Shown: one piece after another, positions 1 through 7,629 of the stretch | How positions within the stretch are numbered: the first letter of the stretch is position 1 | Layout: every line of letters begins with the position of its first letter | Notes under the pieces: model-generated | Seen by the model: only the letters and a program-made list of their open reading frames with translations | What the model was told of the DNA's origin: nothing | The model's database searches: none | Origin: JBEAOO01 sp041164825 | GTDB taxonomy: Bacteria > Pseudomonadota > Gammaproteobacteria > Burkholderiales > Burkholderiaceae_C | Direction of reading: 5' to 3' | Length of the DNA stretch: 24,708 nt | Assembly (NCBI GenBank): GCA_041164825.1 | Contig: JBEAOO010000028.1 | Location: forward strand, 1-24,708 | Program-made: the position numbers and the translations under genes

Positions 1-87
1 GGCGTGAAAGCGCGCTTCATTGCCGCGCTGCAGGCGGCCCGGCAACGGGCGCACGAGCTGGGTGATGAGTTCGGCAATGTGGCGTGA
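1..87 (+). CDS. C-terminal end of an unidentified protein (partial)
   Basis: The first 28 codons read open from the window edge to a TGA at 85-87 and encode a charged, probably helical tail ending in ELGDEFGNVA. The codon choice (GC at third positions) matches the surrounding genes. The start lies outside the window and no domain can be recognised, so no function is proposed. The alternative is a chance open frame; the amphipathic, Ala/Arg-rich composition favours a real C-terminus. Confidence 0.5.
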   Translation, partial: GVKARFIAALQAARQRAHELGDEFGNVA

Positions 88-112
88 TGTGCGCCGTGAT
101 GTGCGCGTGATG
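83..112. repeat. Tandem 12-bp direct repeat overlapping the stop of the upstream gene
   Basis: CGTGATGTGCGC occurs at 83-94 and again immediately at 95-106, followed by a partial third unit (GTGATG, 107-112). The first unit contains the stop codon of the upstream frame. It may be replication slippage or a minor regulatory repeat; the sequence gives no way to choose. Confidence 0.6.
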
Positions 113-425
113 CACCGCTGATTCACGCCCCAGAACGGCCGTTGAACGGCCTGACGAGCCACAGAGAGCCGCCCCGGATCGCAAGATTCGGCGCGGCTTT
201 CCGCGTTTTCGGCCGCCATCGAACGGCCTTCCGTGCACCTCATGTGCGCGCCGCGCTGACCCATGCCGAACTGGCATGAGACTCGGTGATTCATTCGGCG
301 CTGGCGCTCCTACAGTCGCTCCCCATGCCGGCGTCGCACCACAAGTGCGCCGAACGGGCCCCCACACCGCACCCGCCACGTGGGGGCCCCGGCTGCCTCA
401 CACCCAACGACTTTGGAGACCCTGC
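88..425. other. Non-coding spacer upstream of gdhA
   Basis: This 338-base spacer has no convincing gene. It holds the tail of the 12-bp tandem repeat, three copies of GAACGGCC (133-140, 144-151, 221-228), and a perfect inverted repeat at 262-278. The plus-strand frame that runs into gdhA is open from 276, but the strong ribosome-binding site at 415-418 places translation start at 426. The spacer presumably holds the gdhA promoter; no clear -35/-10 pair was found. Confidence 0.5.
262..278. promoter_or_regulatory. Inverted repeat upstream of gdhA, possible operator
   Basis: CATGCC (262-267) and GGCATG (273-278) are perfect inverted 6-bp arms separated by GAACT. The site lies about 150 bases before the gdhA start, where a dimeric regulator could bind. 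It could also be a chance short palindrome in GC-rich DNA. No regulator is assigned. Confidence 0.35.
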
Positions 426-1703
426 ATGAGCCACAGCCCGCTGTCCTACATCCACCCCACGAGCACCAGTCCGTGGCACACCTACTTGTCGCAAGTCGAC
501 CGCGTGTTGCCCTACCTCGGCCCACTGGCGCACTGGGGCGAAACGCTCAAGCGCCCCAAGCGCGCGCTGATCGTTGACGTGCCGATCGAGCTGGACAACG
601 GCACCGTGGCCCACTTCGAGGGCTACCGCGTGCAGCACAACCTCTCGCGCGGCCCGGGCAAGGGCGGTGTTCGCTACCACCCGGACGTGACGCTGGAAGA
701 AGTGATGGCGCTGTCGGCCTGGATGACGGTGAAAAACGCCGCCGTGGCCCTGCCCTACGGCGGCGCCAAGGGTGGCATCCGCGTTGATCCCAAGCTGCTC
801 TCGCACAAAGAGCTGGAGCGCATGACGCGCCGCTACACCAGCGAAATCGGCCTGATGATCGGCCCGCACCAAGACATCCCGGCGCCCGACGTGGGCACCA
901 ACCCGCAGATCATGGCGTGGATGATGGACACGTACTCGATGAACGTCGGCGGCACGGCCACCGGTGTTGTCACCGGCAAGCCCATCCACCTCGGCGGCTC
1001 GCTGGGTCGCGTCAAGGCCACCGGCCGCGGCGTGTTTGTCACCGGCCGTGAAGCGGCACGCCGCATCGACCTGAAGCTCGAAGGTGCACGCATTGCCGTG
1101 CAAGGCTTTGGCAATGTGGGCAGCGTGGCGGCCGAGTTGTTTGTGGCGGCCGGCGCCAAACTGGTGGCCGTGCAAGACCACAGCGGCACCATCTTCAACG
1201 CGGGCGGACTCGACCCGGCAGCGCTGCAAACCACCAGCACGCGCACCGGCGGCGTGGTGAACCACACCGAAGGCGAGCGCATCGACAACGAAGCCTTCTG
1301 GGACGTGGCCTGCGACATCGTGATCCCGGCCGCGCTGGAGGGCCAGATCACCGCTGCCCGCGCCAACCGCCTGACCGCCAAGCTGGTGCTCGAAGGCGCC
1401 AACGGCCCCACCTTGCCCGATGCCGACGACGTGCTGGCCGAGCGCGGCATCCTGGTGATGCCCGACGTGATCTGCAACGCCGGCGGCGTGACCGTGAGCT
1501 ACTTCGAGTGGGTGCAGGATTTTTCGAGCTTCTTCTGGACCGAAGACGAGATCAACGCCCGCCTCGACAAGATCATGAGCGAAGCGCTGGCCAAGATCTG
1601 GGATACCGCCGACATGCACCGCATCACGCTGCGCACCGCAACCTTTGCGGTGGCTTGCGAGCGCATCTTGATGGCACGCCAGGAGCGTGGCCTGTACCCG
1701 TGA
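426..1703 (+). CDS. gdhA: Glu/Leu/Phe/Val dehydrogenase, probable glutamate dehydrogenase
   Basis: It encodes a 425-residue cytosolic amino-acid dehydrogenase that interconverts glutamate with 2-oxoglutarate and ammonium. Visible signatures are the substrate-binding GGVRYHP block (80-86), the PYGGAKGG loop with the catalytic lysine K115, the APDVGT block with the catalytic aspartate D155, and a Rossmann nucleotide-binding motif QGFGNVGS (226-233). The length is normal for hexameric bacterial enzymes of about 420 residues. The start was chosen because GGAG at 415-418 sits 7 bases before ATG; the frame is open further upstream but without such a site. It stands alone on the plus strand, with strong hairpins after its stop. 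Cofactor preference (NAD or NADP) cannot be read safely. Glutamate is the most likely substrate by length and motif match, but a leucine or phenylalanine dehydrogenase is not strictly excluded. Confidence 0.92.
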   Translation: MSHSPLSYIHPTSTSPWHTYLSQVDRVLPYLGPLAHWGETLKRPKRALIVDVPIELDNGTVAHFEGYRVQHNLSRGPGKGGVRYHPDVTLEEVMALSAWMTVKNAAVALPYGGAKGGIRVDPKLLSHKELERMTRRYTSEIGLMIGPHQDIPAPDVGTNPQIMAWMMDTYSMNVGGTATGVVTGKPIHLGGSLGRVKATGRGVFVTGREAARRIDLKLEGARIAVQGFGNVGSVAAELFVAAGAKLVAVQDHSGTIFNAGGLDPAALQTTSTRTGGVVNHTEGERIDNEAFWDVACDIVIPAALEGQITAARANRLTAKLVLEGANGPTLPDADDVLAERGILVMPDVICNAGGVTVSYFEWVQDFSSFFWTEDEINARLDKIMSEALAKIWDTADMHRITLRTATFAVACERILMARQERGLYP

Positions 1704-1716
1704 TCGTGGCTTGAGG

Positions 1717-1744
1717 CGCGTGGTGAAACGCGCTTCACCACGCG
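1717..1744. terminator. Perfect 11-bp hairpin downstream of gdhA
   Basis: CGCGTGGTGAA (1717-1727) pairs perfectly with TTCACCACGCG (1734-1744) across a 6-base loop, starting 13 bases after the gdhA stop. No U-tract follows on either strand, so it may be a terminator of the kind common in GC-rich genomes or a 3'-end stabilising structure. Confidence 0.6.
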
Positions 1745-1768
1745 GGGCTCAACGCACTGAGCAGCAGC

Positions 1769-1799
1769 GCGGCTGAGGGCCCACGAGGCCCGCAGCCGC
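1769..1799. terminator. Second hairpin in the convergent gdhA/cyclase spacer
   Basis: GCGGCT (1769-1774) pairs with AGCCGC (1794-1799), and inner GGGCC pairs with GGCCC after a 2x2 internal mismatch, leaving a CACGA loop. It lies 14 bases beyond the stop of the minus-strand cyclase gene, so it probably serves that gene and gdhA from both directions. No U-tract is present. Confidence 0.5.
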
Positions 1800-1812
1800 T
1801 CATGTCAGCGGT

Positions 1813-2847
1813 TCACATCAGCGGCGCCACTTCCACCCGGCCGGCGCCGGCTTGTTTGCCGCGCAGCAAGGCGGCGCCGGCCCGTGCGATCCACGGGTCG
1901 GCGCTCTCGCCCCGGTGCTCGGCCAGGCCCACGCTGACGCTCACCGGCACCACTGCGTGCTCCACCTTCACCTTGATGGCCGCCACGGCGGCGCACAGCC
2001 GCTCGGCCACTTGCGCCGCACCCTTGGCATCGGTGCCGGGCAGCAGCACCAAAAATTCTTCACCGCCCCAGCGTGCCACGCTGTCTTGCTCGCGGAAGGA
2101 TTCGCCCAGCACGCGGCTCACCGCCTGCAGCACCTCATCGCCCACGGCCGTGCCGTGGCGGTCGTTGACGCGCTTCAACTGATCCACATCGATCAGCAGA
2201 ACACTCAGCGGCACCGGGCGGCGGCGGCGTTGCGCCAGCTCGTAGTCCACCAGCTCCAGCATGCGGCGGCGGTTGTTGAGGCCGGTGAGGGTGTCGGTGG
2301 TGGCCAGCGCGTCGGCCTGCGCTTCGGCCGCGGCTTGCAAACGCGCGGCGGCCAGTGCCTGCCAGGTGAGTGCCGCAAAAGCACCAATGATGTTGACCAT
2401 GCGCAACCCCTGCAGCACCAGCTCATTGAGCGGCTGCCAGGGCGCGGCCACGCGGCACAGGTGGTCGAGCACCACAAACCAGGCGGCCAAGATCATCGCG
2501 CCCACCCACTGGTCGCGCCCTTGGGCCGAGGCCACCGCCAAGGCTGACGGCACCAGCGCCATCAACCAGTACTGAAAGCCTGCCCCCCAACCCCCGCCAA
2601 TGGTGGCGCCGGAGGCGAGCACCAACACCGTGGCGCTCAGCGCCACCTGCCAGGCCCGGCGCTTGCGCTGCGCTGGGGCCGCCGCCGCCGCGGTGCCAGG
2701 CAAGCGTGAGACCGGGCGAGACCCCGATGCGCTGCCCGCCGAGGCCGGGCGCGAAGATCGCCCCGGCGACGACCCGCCGCCCGAGCGGCTGGACGGCGGA
2801 CGCGACGAGGGCGCAGGTGGGCGGGCGTTGCGGTTGAACAGTGACAT
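1813..2847 (-). CDS. Membrane-bound diguanylate cyclase (GGDEF domain)
   Basis: This 344-residue protein should make cyclic di-GMP from two GTP at the inner membrane. Residues 1-63 are a low-complexity Ser/Pro/Arg/Gly tail. Four hydrophobic segments follow (about 66-86, 91-110, 115-130 and 145-163), then a short helical linker and a GGDEF domain from about 183. The active-site motif is GGEEF (261-265), and RxxD (R252 to D255) lies exactly five residues before it, so the product-inhibition I-site is kept. The start at 2847 was chosen because the frame upstream to 3030 reads as unlikely protein. No EAL or recognisable sensory domain is present; the membrane part may sense an unknown signal. It lies 160 bases after ubiA on the same strand, so co-transcription is possible but unproven. 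Confidence 0.9.
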   Translation of the reverse strand: MSLFNRNARPPAPSSRPPSSRSGGGSSPGRSSRPASAGSASGSRPVSRLPGTAAAAAPAQRKRRAWQVALSATVLVLASGATIGGGWGAGFQYWLMALVPSALAVASAQGRDQWVGAMILAAWFVVLDHLCRVAAPWQPLNELVLQGLRMVNIIGAFAALTWQALAAARLQAAAEAQADALATTDTLTGLNNRRRMLELVDYELAQRRRRPVPLSVLLIDVDQLKRVNDRHGTAVGDEVLQAVSRVLGESFREQDSVARWGGEEFLVLLPGTDAKGAAQVAERLCAAVAAIKVKVEHAVVPVSVSVGLAEHRGESADPWIARAGAALLRGKQAGAGRVEVAPLM

Positions 2848-2917
2848 GCGAGCAGTCCAGTGGAGCGATGGATCTTGTGGCCGAGGTTCAGGTATCGGCT
2901 GGAGTGTGGCGCGGCTG

Positions 2918-2936
2918 AAATCCGGCGAGTGGATTT
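2918..2936. repeat. Short perfect inverted repeat between ubiA and the cyclase gene
   Basis: AAATCC (2918-2923) and GGATTT (2931-2936) are perfect 6-bp arms with a 7-base spacer, inside the 160-base gap between two minus-strand genes. It could be an operator or a weak hairpin. The rest of the gap shows nothing clear. Confidence 0.3.
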
Positions 2937-3007
2937 GAGCGCGCAGCGCGGGCCAGTGCCGGAAGAATGTCACCCCAGCGCGCTGCGGGTTGCCCGGGCA
3001 CCACGGT

Positions 3008-3871
3008 TCAGCCCAGCACCACACCCACAAACACCACCAGGCCCAGCCAATGGTTGAGGCGAAACGCCTTGAAGCAGCCGTCGCGTTGGCGGTCTTTGAT
3101 CAGCCAGCCGTGCCACAGCGCCTGCACGGCCGCCACCGCCACGCCGAGCAAGAACACCGGGCCCAACCCCACCGAGCGGCCCAGCCACGCCCAGATCAGC
3201 AAGAAGGCCGCGTAAAAACCCATCACCGCCACCACATCAAAACGGCCGAGCGTGATGGCCGAGGTCTGGATGCCGATTTTCAGGTCGTCGTCGCGGTCGA
3301 CCATGGCGTACTCGGTATCGTAGGCCAGCACCCAACACAAATTGCCCAGCAGCAGCCCCCAGGCCAGCGGCGGCACCGTGCCGCGCACGGCGGCAAACGC
3401 CATCGGGATGCCAAAGCTGAAGGCCACGCCCAGCACGGCCTGCGGCATCGACACAAAACGCTTGGCGTAGGGGTAGGCCAGCGTCACCGCCAGCGCGGCG
3501 AACGACATGCCGATGGTCAGCGCATTGGTGGTGAGCACCAGCGCAAACGCGGCCAGCGCCAGCACCGCGCCCACGGCCAGCGCTTCTTTCACGGGCAGCA
3601 CACCGCTCGTCACCGGGCGCTGCGCGGTGCGCTTCACGTGGCGGTCAAACTCCTTGTCGGCCACGTCGTTGATGCAGCAGCCGGCGCTGCGCATGAGGAT
3701 GGTGCCGAGCGTGAACACCGCCAGCAGGTGCCAACCCGGAAAACCACCCGCCGCGATCCACAGCGCGGCCAGCGTGGGCCACAGCAGCAGCAGCCACCCG
3801 GCGGGGCGGTTCCAGCGAATCAGGTCGAGGTAAAGCGGCCAGCGTGAGACAGACAGGGCGGGAGCAACCAT
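3008..3871 (-). CDS. ubiA: 4-hydroxybenzoate polyprenyltransferase
   Basis: UbiA is an integral inner-membrane enzyme that attaches the polyprenyl chain to 4-hydroxybenzoate in ubiquinone synthesis. The 287-residue length is typical. Both Mg-binding aspartate-rich motifs are visible: NDVADKEFD (68-76) and DTEYAMVDRDDD (185-196). Hydrophobic helices lie between and around them, beginning at about residue 25. The ATG at 3871 follows no strong ribosome-binding site. It lies 57 bases after prfC on the same strand. The family match is strong; related UbiA-superfamily enzymes (haem or chlorophyll prenyltransferases) fit less well. Confidence 0.93.
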   Translation of the reverse strand: MVAPALSVSRWPLYLDLIRWNRPAGWLLLLWPTLAALWIAAGGFPGWHLLAVFTLGTILMRSAGCCINDVADKEFDRHVKRTAQRPVTSGVLPVKEALAVGAVLALAAFALVLTTNALTIGMSFAALAVTLAYPYAKRFVSMPQAVLGVAFSFGIPMAFAAVRGTVPPLAWGLLLGNLCWVLAYDTEYAMVDRDDDLKIGIQTSAITLGRFDVVAVMGFYAAFLLIWAWLGRSVGLGPVFLLGVAVAAVQALWHGWLIKDRQRDGCFKAFRLNHWLGLVVFVGVVLG

Positions 3872-3928
3872 GGCCGCATTTTCGCCTTGTGCCGCGCCAA
3901 GTCGCAGATCAGCCCACGCTCGCCGCGC

Positions 3929-5554
3929 TCAATCCCCCATGCGCTGCTGAAACACCAAGCCCGCGTGCTCGCGCAGCGCGTGGAACTTGATCTTGGGCCA
4001 GTTGTCTTGCATGGCGCGCAGCTCGCCGGCGTACTCCAGCAGCACGCAGGGCGCGTCCACGGCATCGAGCGCCACGCGGTGGGCGTTGTGGTCGATGAAG
4101 CGCTTGAGCTCGCGCTCGCCGCCGTCGGCCTCGTCACACGTCACCCAGCGCGCCACGTTGTAGCGCGCGGGCATGATGCGCGCCTTCACGCCGTACTCGT
4201 GCTCCAGGCGGTGCGCCACCACCTCAAACTGCAGCTGGCCCACGGCGCCCAAGAGCAGCACCGTGCCCGCCACCGGGCGATACACCTGAATGGCGCCTTC
4301 TTCACCCAGCTGAGTCAGGCCGGCGCGCAGTTGCTTGGTGCGCAGCGGGTCGGCCACTTCCACCGAGCGGAACATTTCGGGCGCGAAGAAGGGCAAGCCC
4401 GTGAACTGCAGCGCCTCGCCTTCGCTCAGCGTGTCGCCGAGCTGCAGCACGCCGTGGTTGGGAATGCCGATGATGTCGCCGGCATAGGCCTCGTCCAGCA
4501 GCTCGCGCTTTTGGCTCATGAAGGTCACCACCGTGTTGGGCCGCAGCTCCTTGCCGCTGCGCACCACCTTCATGCGCATGCCGCGCTCGAACTTGCCGCT
4601 GGCCACACGCAAGAACGCGATGCGGTCGCGGTGCGCCGGGTCCATGTTGGCCTGGATCTTGAACACCACGCCGCTGAACTTGGCCTCGTCGGGCTGCACC
4701 ACGCGCTGAATCGCCTGGCGCGGGCCGGGCGACGGCGCCAGGTCCACCAGCGCGTCGAGCACCTCTTGCACGCCAAAGTTGTTGACCGCCGAGCCGAAGA
4801 ACATCGGCGTTTGGCGGCCGGCCAAAAACTCGGCCTCGTCAAATGCGGGCGCCGCGTCGCGCACCAGTTCCACCTCGCCGCTGGCTTGCTCAAACGCCGG
4901 GCCAAAGCGCTCGGCCAGCAGCGGGTTGCCGATGCCGTCGATGATTTCTTCGGTGCCGGCCACGCGGTCTTCGCCGGGCGAGAACACGCGCATCTGGTTC
5001 TTGCGCAGATCGAGCACACCGCCAAAGAACTTGGCCATGCCCACCGGCCAGGTGAAGGGCACCACCGTCATGCCGAGTTCGCGCTCGATTTCGTCCATCA
5101 GGTTCAGCGGCTCTTGCACCTCGCGGTCCATCTTGTTGACGAAGGTGAGGATGGGCGTGTTGCGCGCGCGGCAAACCTGCAGCAAGCGGCGGGTCTGCGG
5201 CTCCACGCCGTTGGCCGCATCAATCACCATCAGCGCCGCGTCCACCGCGGTGAGCACGCGGTAGGTGTCTTCCGAGAAGTCTTGATGGCCCGGGGTGTCG
5301 AGCAGGTTGATGGTGCAGTCGCGGTATTCCATCTGCATCACGCTGGATGCCACCGAGATGCCCCGCTGCTTCTCGATCTCCATCCAGTCCGAGGTGGCGT
5401 GGCGCGTGGCCTTGCGCGCCTTCACCGAGCCGGCGATCTGGATCGCGCCCGAGAACAGCAGCAGCTTCTCGGTCAGCGTGGTCTTGCCCGCGTCAGGGTG
5501 AGAAATGATGGCAAACGTGCGCCGACGGCGCACCTGGGGGGTCAGATCGGACAT
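3929..5554 (-). CDS. prfC: Peptide chain release factor 3
   Basis: RF3 is a translational GTPase that removes RF1/RF2 from the ribosome after peptide release. The 541-residue protein shows the P-loop SHPDAGKTT (18-26), the G3 motif DTPGH (86-90) and the G4 motif NKMD (140-143), followed by EF-Tu-like beta-barrel and C-terminal RF3 domains. E. coli RF3 is 529 residues. The start at 5554 (MSDLTPQVRR) was preferred over upstream in-frame codons because it lies just ahead of the GTPase domain, as in other family members. A possible -10 element lies about 60 bases upstream. EF-G and the tetracycline ribosome-protection proteins are ruled out by the RF3-like sequence through the switch regions. Confidence 0.95.
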   Translation of the reverse strand: MSDLTPQVRRRRTFAIISHPDAGKTTLTEKLLLFSGAIQIAGSVKARKATRHATSDWMEIEKQRGISVASSVMQMEYRDCTINLLDTPGHQDFSEDTYRVLTAVDAALMVIDAANGVEPQTRRLLQVCRARNTPILTFVNKMDREVQEPLNLMDEIERELGMTVVPFTWPVGMAKFFGGVLDLRKNQMRVFSPGEDRVAGTEEIIDGIGNPLLAERFGPAFEQASGEVELVRDAAPAFDEAEFLAGRQTPMFFGSAVNNFGVQEVLDALVDLAPSPGPRQAIQRVVQPDEAKFSGVVFKIQANMDPAHRDRIAFLRVASGKFERGMRMKVVRSGKELRPNTVVTFMSQKRELLDEAYAGDIIGIPNHGVLQLGDTLSEGEALQFTGLPFFAPEMFRSVEVADPLRTKQLRAGLTQLGEEGAIQVYRPVAGTVLLLGAVGQLQFEVVAHRLEHEYGVKARIMPARYNVARWVTCDEADGGERELKRFIDHNAHRVALDAVDAPCVLLEYAGELRAMQDNWPKIKFHALREHAGLVFQQRMGD

Positions 5555-5615
5555 GGCTGAAAAGCGGCACGGCCCAGCGGTGACGCGGGGCCGTGCGGGC
5601 GAGAGGAGGTGGGCG

Positions 5616-5621
5616 ATTATC
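5616..5621 (-). promoter_or_regulatory. Possible -10 element of the prfC promoter
   Basis: On the minus strand GATAAT (five of six matches to TATAAT) lies about 60 bases before the prfC start. TTGGGC stands 19 bases further upstream as a poor -35. The element is embedded in a short palindrome (GCGAT-T-ATCGC), and a 6-bp inverted repeat (CTGCGT/ACGCAG, 5623-5640) sits within the spacer. The call rests on sequence match only. Confidence 0.35.
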
Positions 5622-5665
5622 GCTGCGTGGGGCAACGCAGGCCCAAGCCCAAGCCCGACTGCCGC

Positions 5666-6073
5666 CTAAGCCGCGCCAAACGGGTTCAGCACCTCGACCC
5701 CCAGCGCCTTGAAATCCGCCACGTTCCGCGTCGCGACCACCAAGCCGTGCACTGTCGCAGTCGCCGCAATCATCGCGTCTTCATACAAGGTGTTGGACTG
5801 CCGGTGCATCAACCGGGCCCAAGCCCGGAAGGCGGCGGCATCCATGGGCAGCACGTTGTAGGCCCCAGCCATCAGCGCCAACCAGGCCTCTATTTCCTCG
5901 GCCTTGTCAGCGTCTTGCTCGCGGGTCAACGCAATGCCCGCTTGAATCTCGCCCAAGGTCACGACAGACACATGCAGTTGCGCGTCATCCAAAGCGGCCA
6001 GCCACGCCAGCACTGCGCCATGCGGGCGGGGCTTGCGCAACTCGGAAACGACGTTGGTGTCGAGCAAATACAT
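5666..6073 (-). CDS. vapC: VapC/FitB-type PIN-domain toxin
   Basis: This is a 135-residue PIN-domain ribonuclease, the toxin of a type II toxin-antitoxin pair. The four acidic active-site positions are visible: D5 in LLDTN, E42 in LGEIQAG, D99 in YEDAMIAA and D120 near the end in RNVADF. The whole protein is one PIN domain of normal length. Two starts are possible. ATG at 6073 has GGTGAG seven bases upstream and gives the usual family N-terminus MYLLDTN; GTG at 6085 would overlap the antitoxin stop and add four residues. All catalytic residues are intact, so it is probably active when free. The RNA target cannot be inferred. Confidence 0.88.
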   Translation of the reverse strand: MYLLDTNVVSELRKPRPHGAVLAWLAALDDAQLHVSVVTLGEIQAGIALTREQDADKAEEIEAWLALMAGAYNVLPMDAAAFRAWARLMHRQSNTLYEDAMIAATATVHGLVVATRNVADFKALGVEVLNPFGAA

Positions 6074-6081
6074 GCGCGGGC

Positions 6082-6339
6082 TCACCGCATGGGCTCCACG
6101 TCGCGGCGCTTGGCGCCACCGCGGGCGGGCAGGTTCAACGCGCTACGCGCTTGGTCGGTCGTGAGCAGTTGCTTTAACGAGGGGCGTGCCGCCGACTGCA
6201 GCCGGCGCCACTCGTGCATCGGAACCAACACAGCGGCCTCGGCGCCACGCCGGGTCACCATTTGCGGACCCACTTCCAAGCAGGCATCCAAAAACTCACT
6301 GAACCGCGCTTTCGCGTCCTGAACGGGCCATGATTGCAT
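6082..6339 (-). CDS. Phd/YefM-type antitoxin
   Basis: This 85-residue protein starts with the Phd/YefM signature (WPVQDAKARFSEFLDAC, with TRRGAEAAVLVPMHEW further on), the fold that binds operator DNA as a dimer. Its C-terminal half is polar and presumably neutralises the PIN toxin. AAGGAG lies six bases before the ATG at 6339, a strong ribosome-binding site. The toxin gene follows within about 8 bases, the usual antitoxin-first order. Autorepression through the repeats just upstream is likely by family precedent, not shown here. Confidence 0.88.
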   Translation of the reverse strand: MQSWPVQDAKARFSEFLDACLEVGPQMVTRRGAEAAVLVPMHEWRRLQSAARPSLKQLLTTDQARSALNLPARGGAKRRDVEPMR

Positions 6340-6363
6340 CGCAATCTCCTTGAAATGGGTGAC

Positions 6364-6387
6364 TCAACTGGTCATTCAACTGGTCAT
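6364..6387. promoter_or_regulatory. Tandem 12-bp repeat, candidate operator of the toxin-antitoxin pair
   Basis: TCAACTGGTCAT occurs twice back to back (6364-6375 and 6376-6387), 25 bases upstream of the antitoxin start and in the spacer shared with the divergent paiB-like gene. Phd-family antitoxins repress their own promoter from repeated sites, so this is a reasonable operator. It could also affect the divergent gene. No clear -35/-10 pair was identified. Confidence 0.5.
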
Positions 6388-6482
6388 CCGGCAAGTCTGC
6401 TGAATTTCGCCCGAGGTGTCAAATCGTCGCTCGGACCCCATGTCAAGATGGGCCGCATCGCCAACCGACCCTCGCCCGCACC

Positions 6483-7145
6483 ATGCATCAACCCGCCGCC
6501 TTCCGCATCGACGACCCCGCCCTGCTGCACGCGCTGATCGCCGACCAGGCCTTGGGCACTTGGGCCTGCGTGAGCCCGCAAGAGGGGCTGCTGATGAACC
6601 ACATCCCGTTCCTGCTCGACCTCAGCCGTGGCGCGCACGGCACGCTGGTGGGGCATGTGGCGCGGGGCAATCCGGTGTGGAAGGCCTGCCTGGATGCCCA
6701 GGACGGCAGCGCAGTTGGCGCGCCAAGCATCGTCGCCTTCCACGGCCCGCAGGCCTATGTGTCACCCAACTGGTACCCCTCGAAGCAGCAAGACGGCAAG
6801 GCCGTGCCCACTTGGAACTACGCGGTGGTGCAGGCCCACGGCCTGGCGCGCGCGGTGGACGACCGGGCCCGCCTGCTGCAGATCGTCAGCCAACTCACCC
6901 AGCAGCACGAGGCCACACAGCCTCAGCCCTGGCAGGTGAGCGACGCACCGCCGGCCTACATCGAGGCGATGTTGGTTGGCATCGTGGGCATAGAGATTGA
7001 CATCACCCGGCTCGAAGGCAAGTGGAAGATGAGCCAGAACCACAGCGCCCCCAACCGCGCAGGTGTGGTGGCGGGCTTGGGCGCCTTGCCCAGCGACGAA
7101 GCCCGGGCCGTGGCCCACGCTGTGACACAACGGGGGCCGAAGTGA
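6483..7145 (+). CDS. paiB: PaiB-type FMN-binding protein
   Basis: It encodes a 220-residue protein of the PaiB family, which adopts a split-barrel flavin-binding fold and is annotated as an FMN-binding negative transcriptional regulator. Family marks are NHIPFLLD (39-46), YVSPNWY (92-98), PTWNY (109-113) and KWKMSQN (180-186). No helix-turn-helix is visible, so direct DNA binding is not evident; the name comes from Bacillus subtilis PaiB. The ATG has no strong ribosome-binding site upstream. The gene is divergent from the toxin-antitoxin pair (143-base spacer). Two small membrane-protein genes follow on the same strand. Confidence 0.85.
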   Translation: MHQPAAFRIDDPALLHALIADQALGTWACVSPQEGLLMNHIPFLLDLSRGAHGTLVGHVARGNPVWKACLDAQDGSAVGAPSIVAFHGPQAYVSPNWYPSKQQDGKAVPTWNYAVVQAHGLARAVDDRARLLQIVSQLTQQHEATQPQPWQVSDAPPAYIEAMLVGIVGIEIDITRLEGKWKMSQNHSAPNRAGVVAGLGALPSDEARAVAHAVTQRGPK

Positions 7146-7248
7146 TGAACACGGCAGAGGCTGCGCCACCACCACCCACCTGCACCGGACCCGCCAGCCG
7201 CGCTGGAAACACGTCCCGCGCGGGAGACACCGGGGGGCGATCTCCGCC

Positions 7249-7629
7249 ATGAAGCGCACGCCATCGCTGGCCCCGGCCGGCTTGTTTGCCCTCGGACTCG
7301 GCGCGGCCGCGCCGGCGCACGCCGCGCTTGAAACCGGCGCTCAAGTCGTCGGCCTGATGCTCATCGGCGGCTTGATCGTGGCGGTGCCAGCCGCTGTGGT
7401 GGGCGCGTTGCTGAGTCGCGTCTCGCGCAAGGCACACCGCCTGATGTGGGCGACCGCCGTGTTCTTGGCCGAATGGGTGGCGCTGGCCCTGTGGCTGGGC
7501 ATGGAGCCCTGGTACCAAGCCTGGCTCAGCATCCCGTTCGTCTTTGCCGCATTGGTTTTCGCGGGAGGGTGTTGGTTTGGCCACGCGCTCGTGCGCAGCG
7601 GCACACCCCGAACCCGGAACCCACAATGA
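7249..7629 (+). CDS. Small membrane protein, first of a tandem pair
   Basis: This is a 126-residue protein with an apparent signal peptide (about 1-25, ending APAHA), then a hydrophobic segment beginning ALETGAQVVGLM and a second hydrophobic region around residues 68-110. It resembles the following gene product along most of its length. No catalytic motif or known family was recognised. The start has only a G-rich stretch upstream (7231-7238) as ribosome-binding site. Its stop overlaps the start of the next gene, so the two should be translated from one message. It probably sits in the inner membrane; function unknown. Confidence 0.7.
   Translation: MKRTPSLAPAGLFALGLGAAAPAHAALETGAQVVGLMLIGGLIVAVPAAVVGALLSRVSRKAHRLMWATAVFLAEWVALALWLGMEPWYQAWLSIPFVFAALVFAGGCWFGHALVRSGTPRTRNPQ

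Noticed and set aside
3887..5560. A 557-codon plus-strand open frame opposite prfC
   Set aside because: It is a His/Ala/Gln-rich shadow of the prfC coding strand, without a domain.
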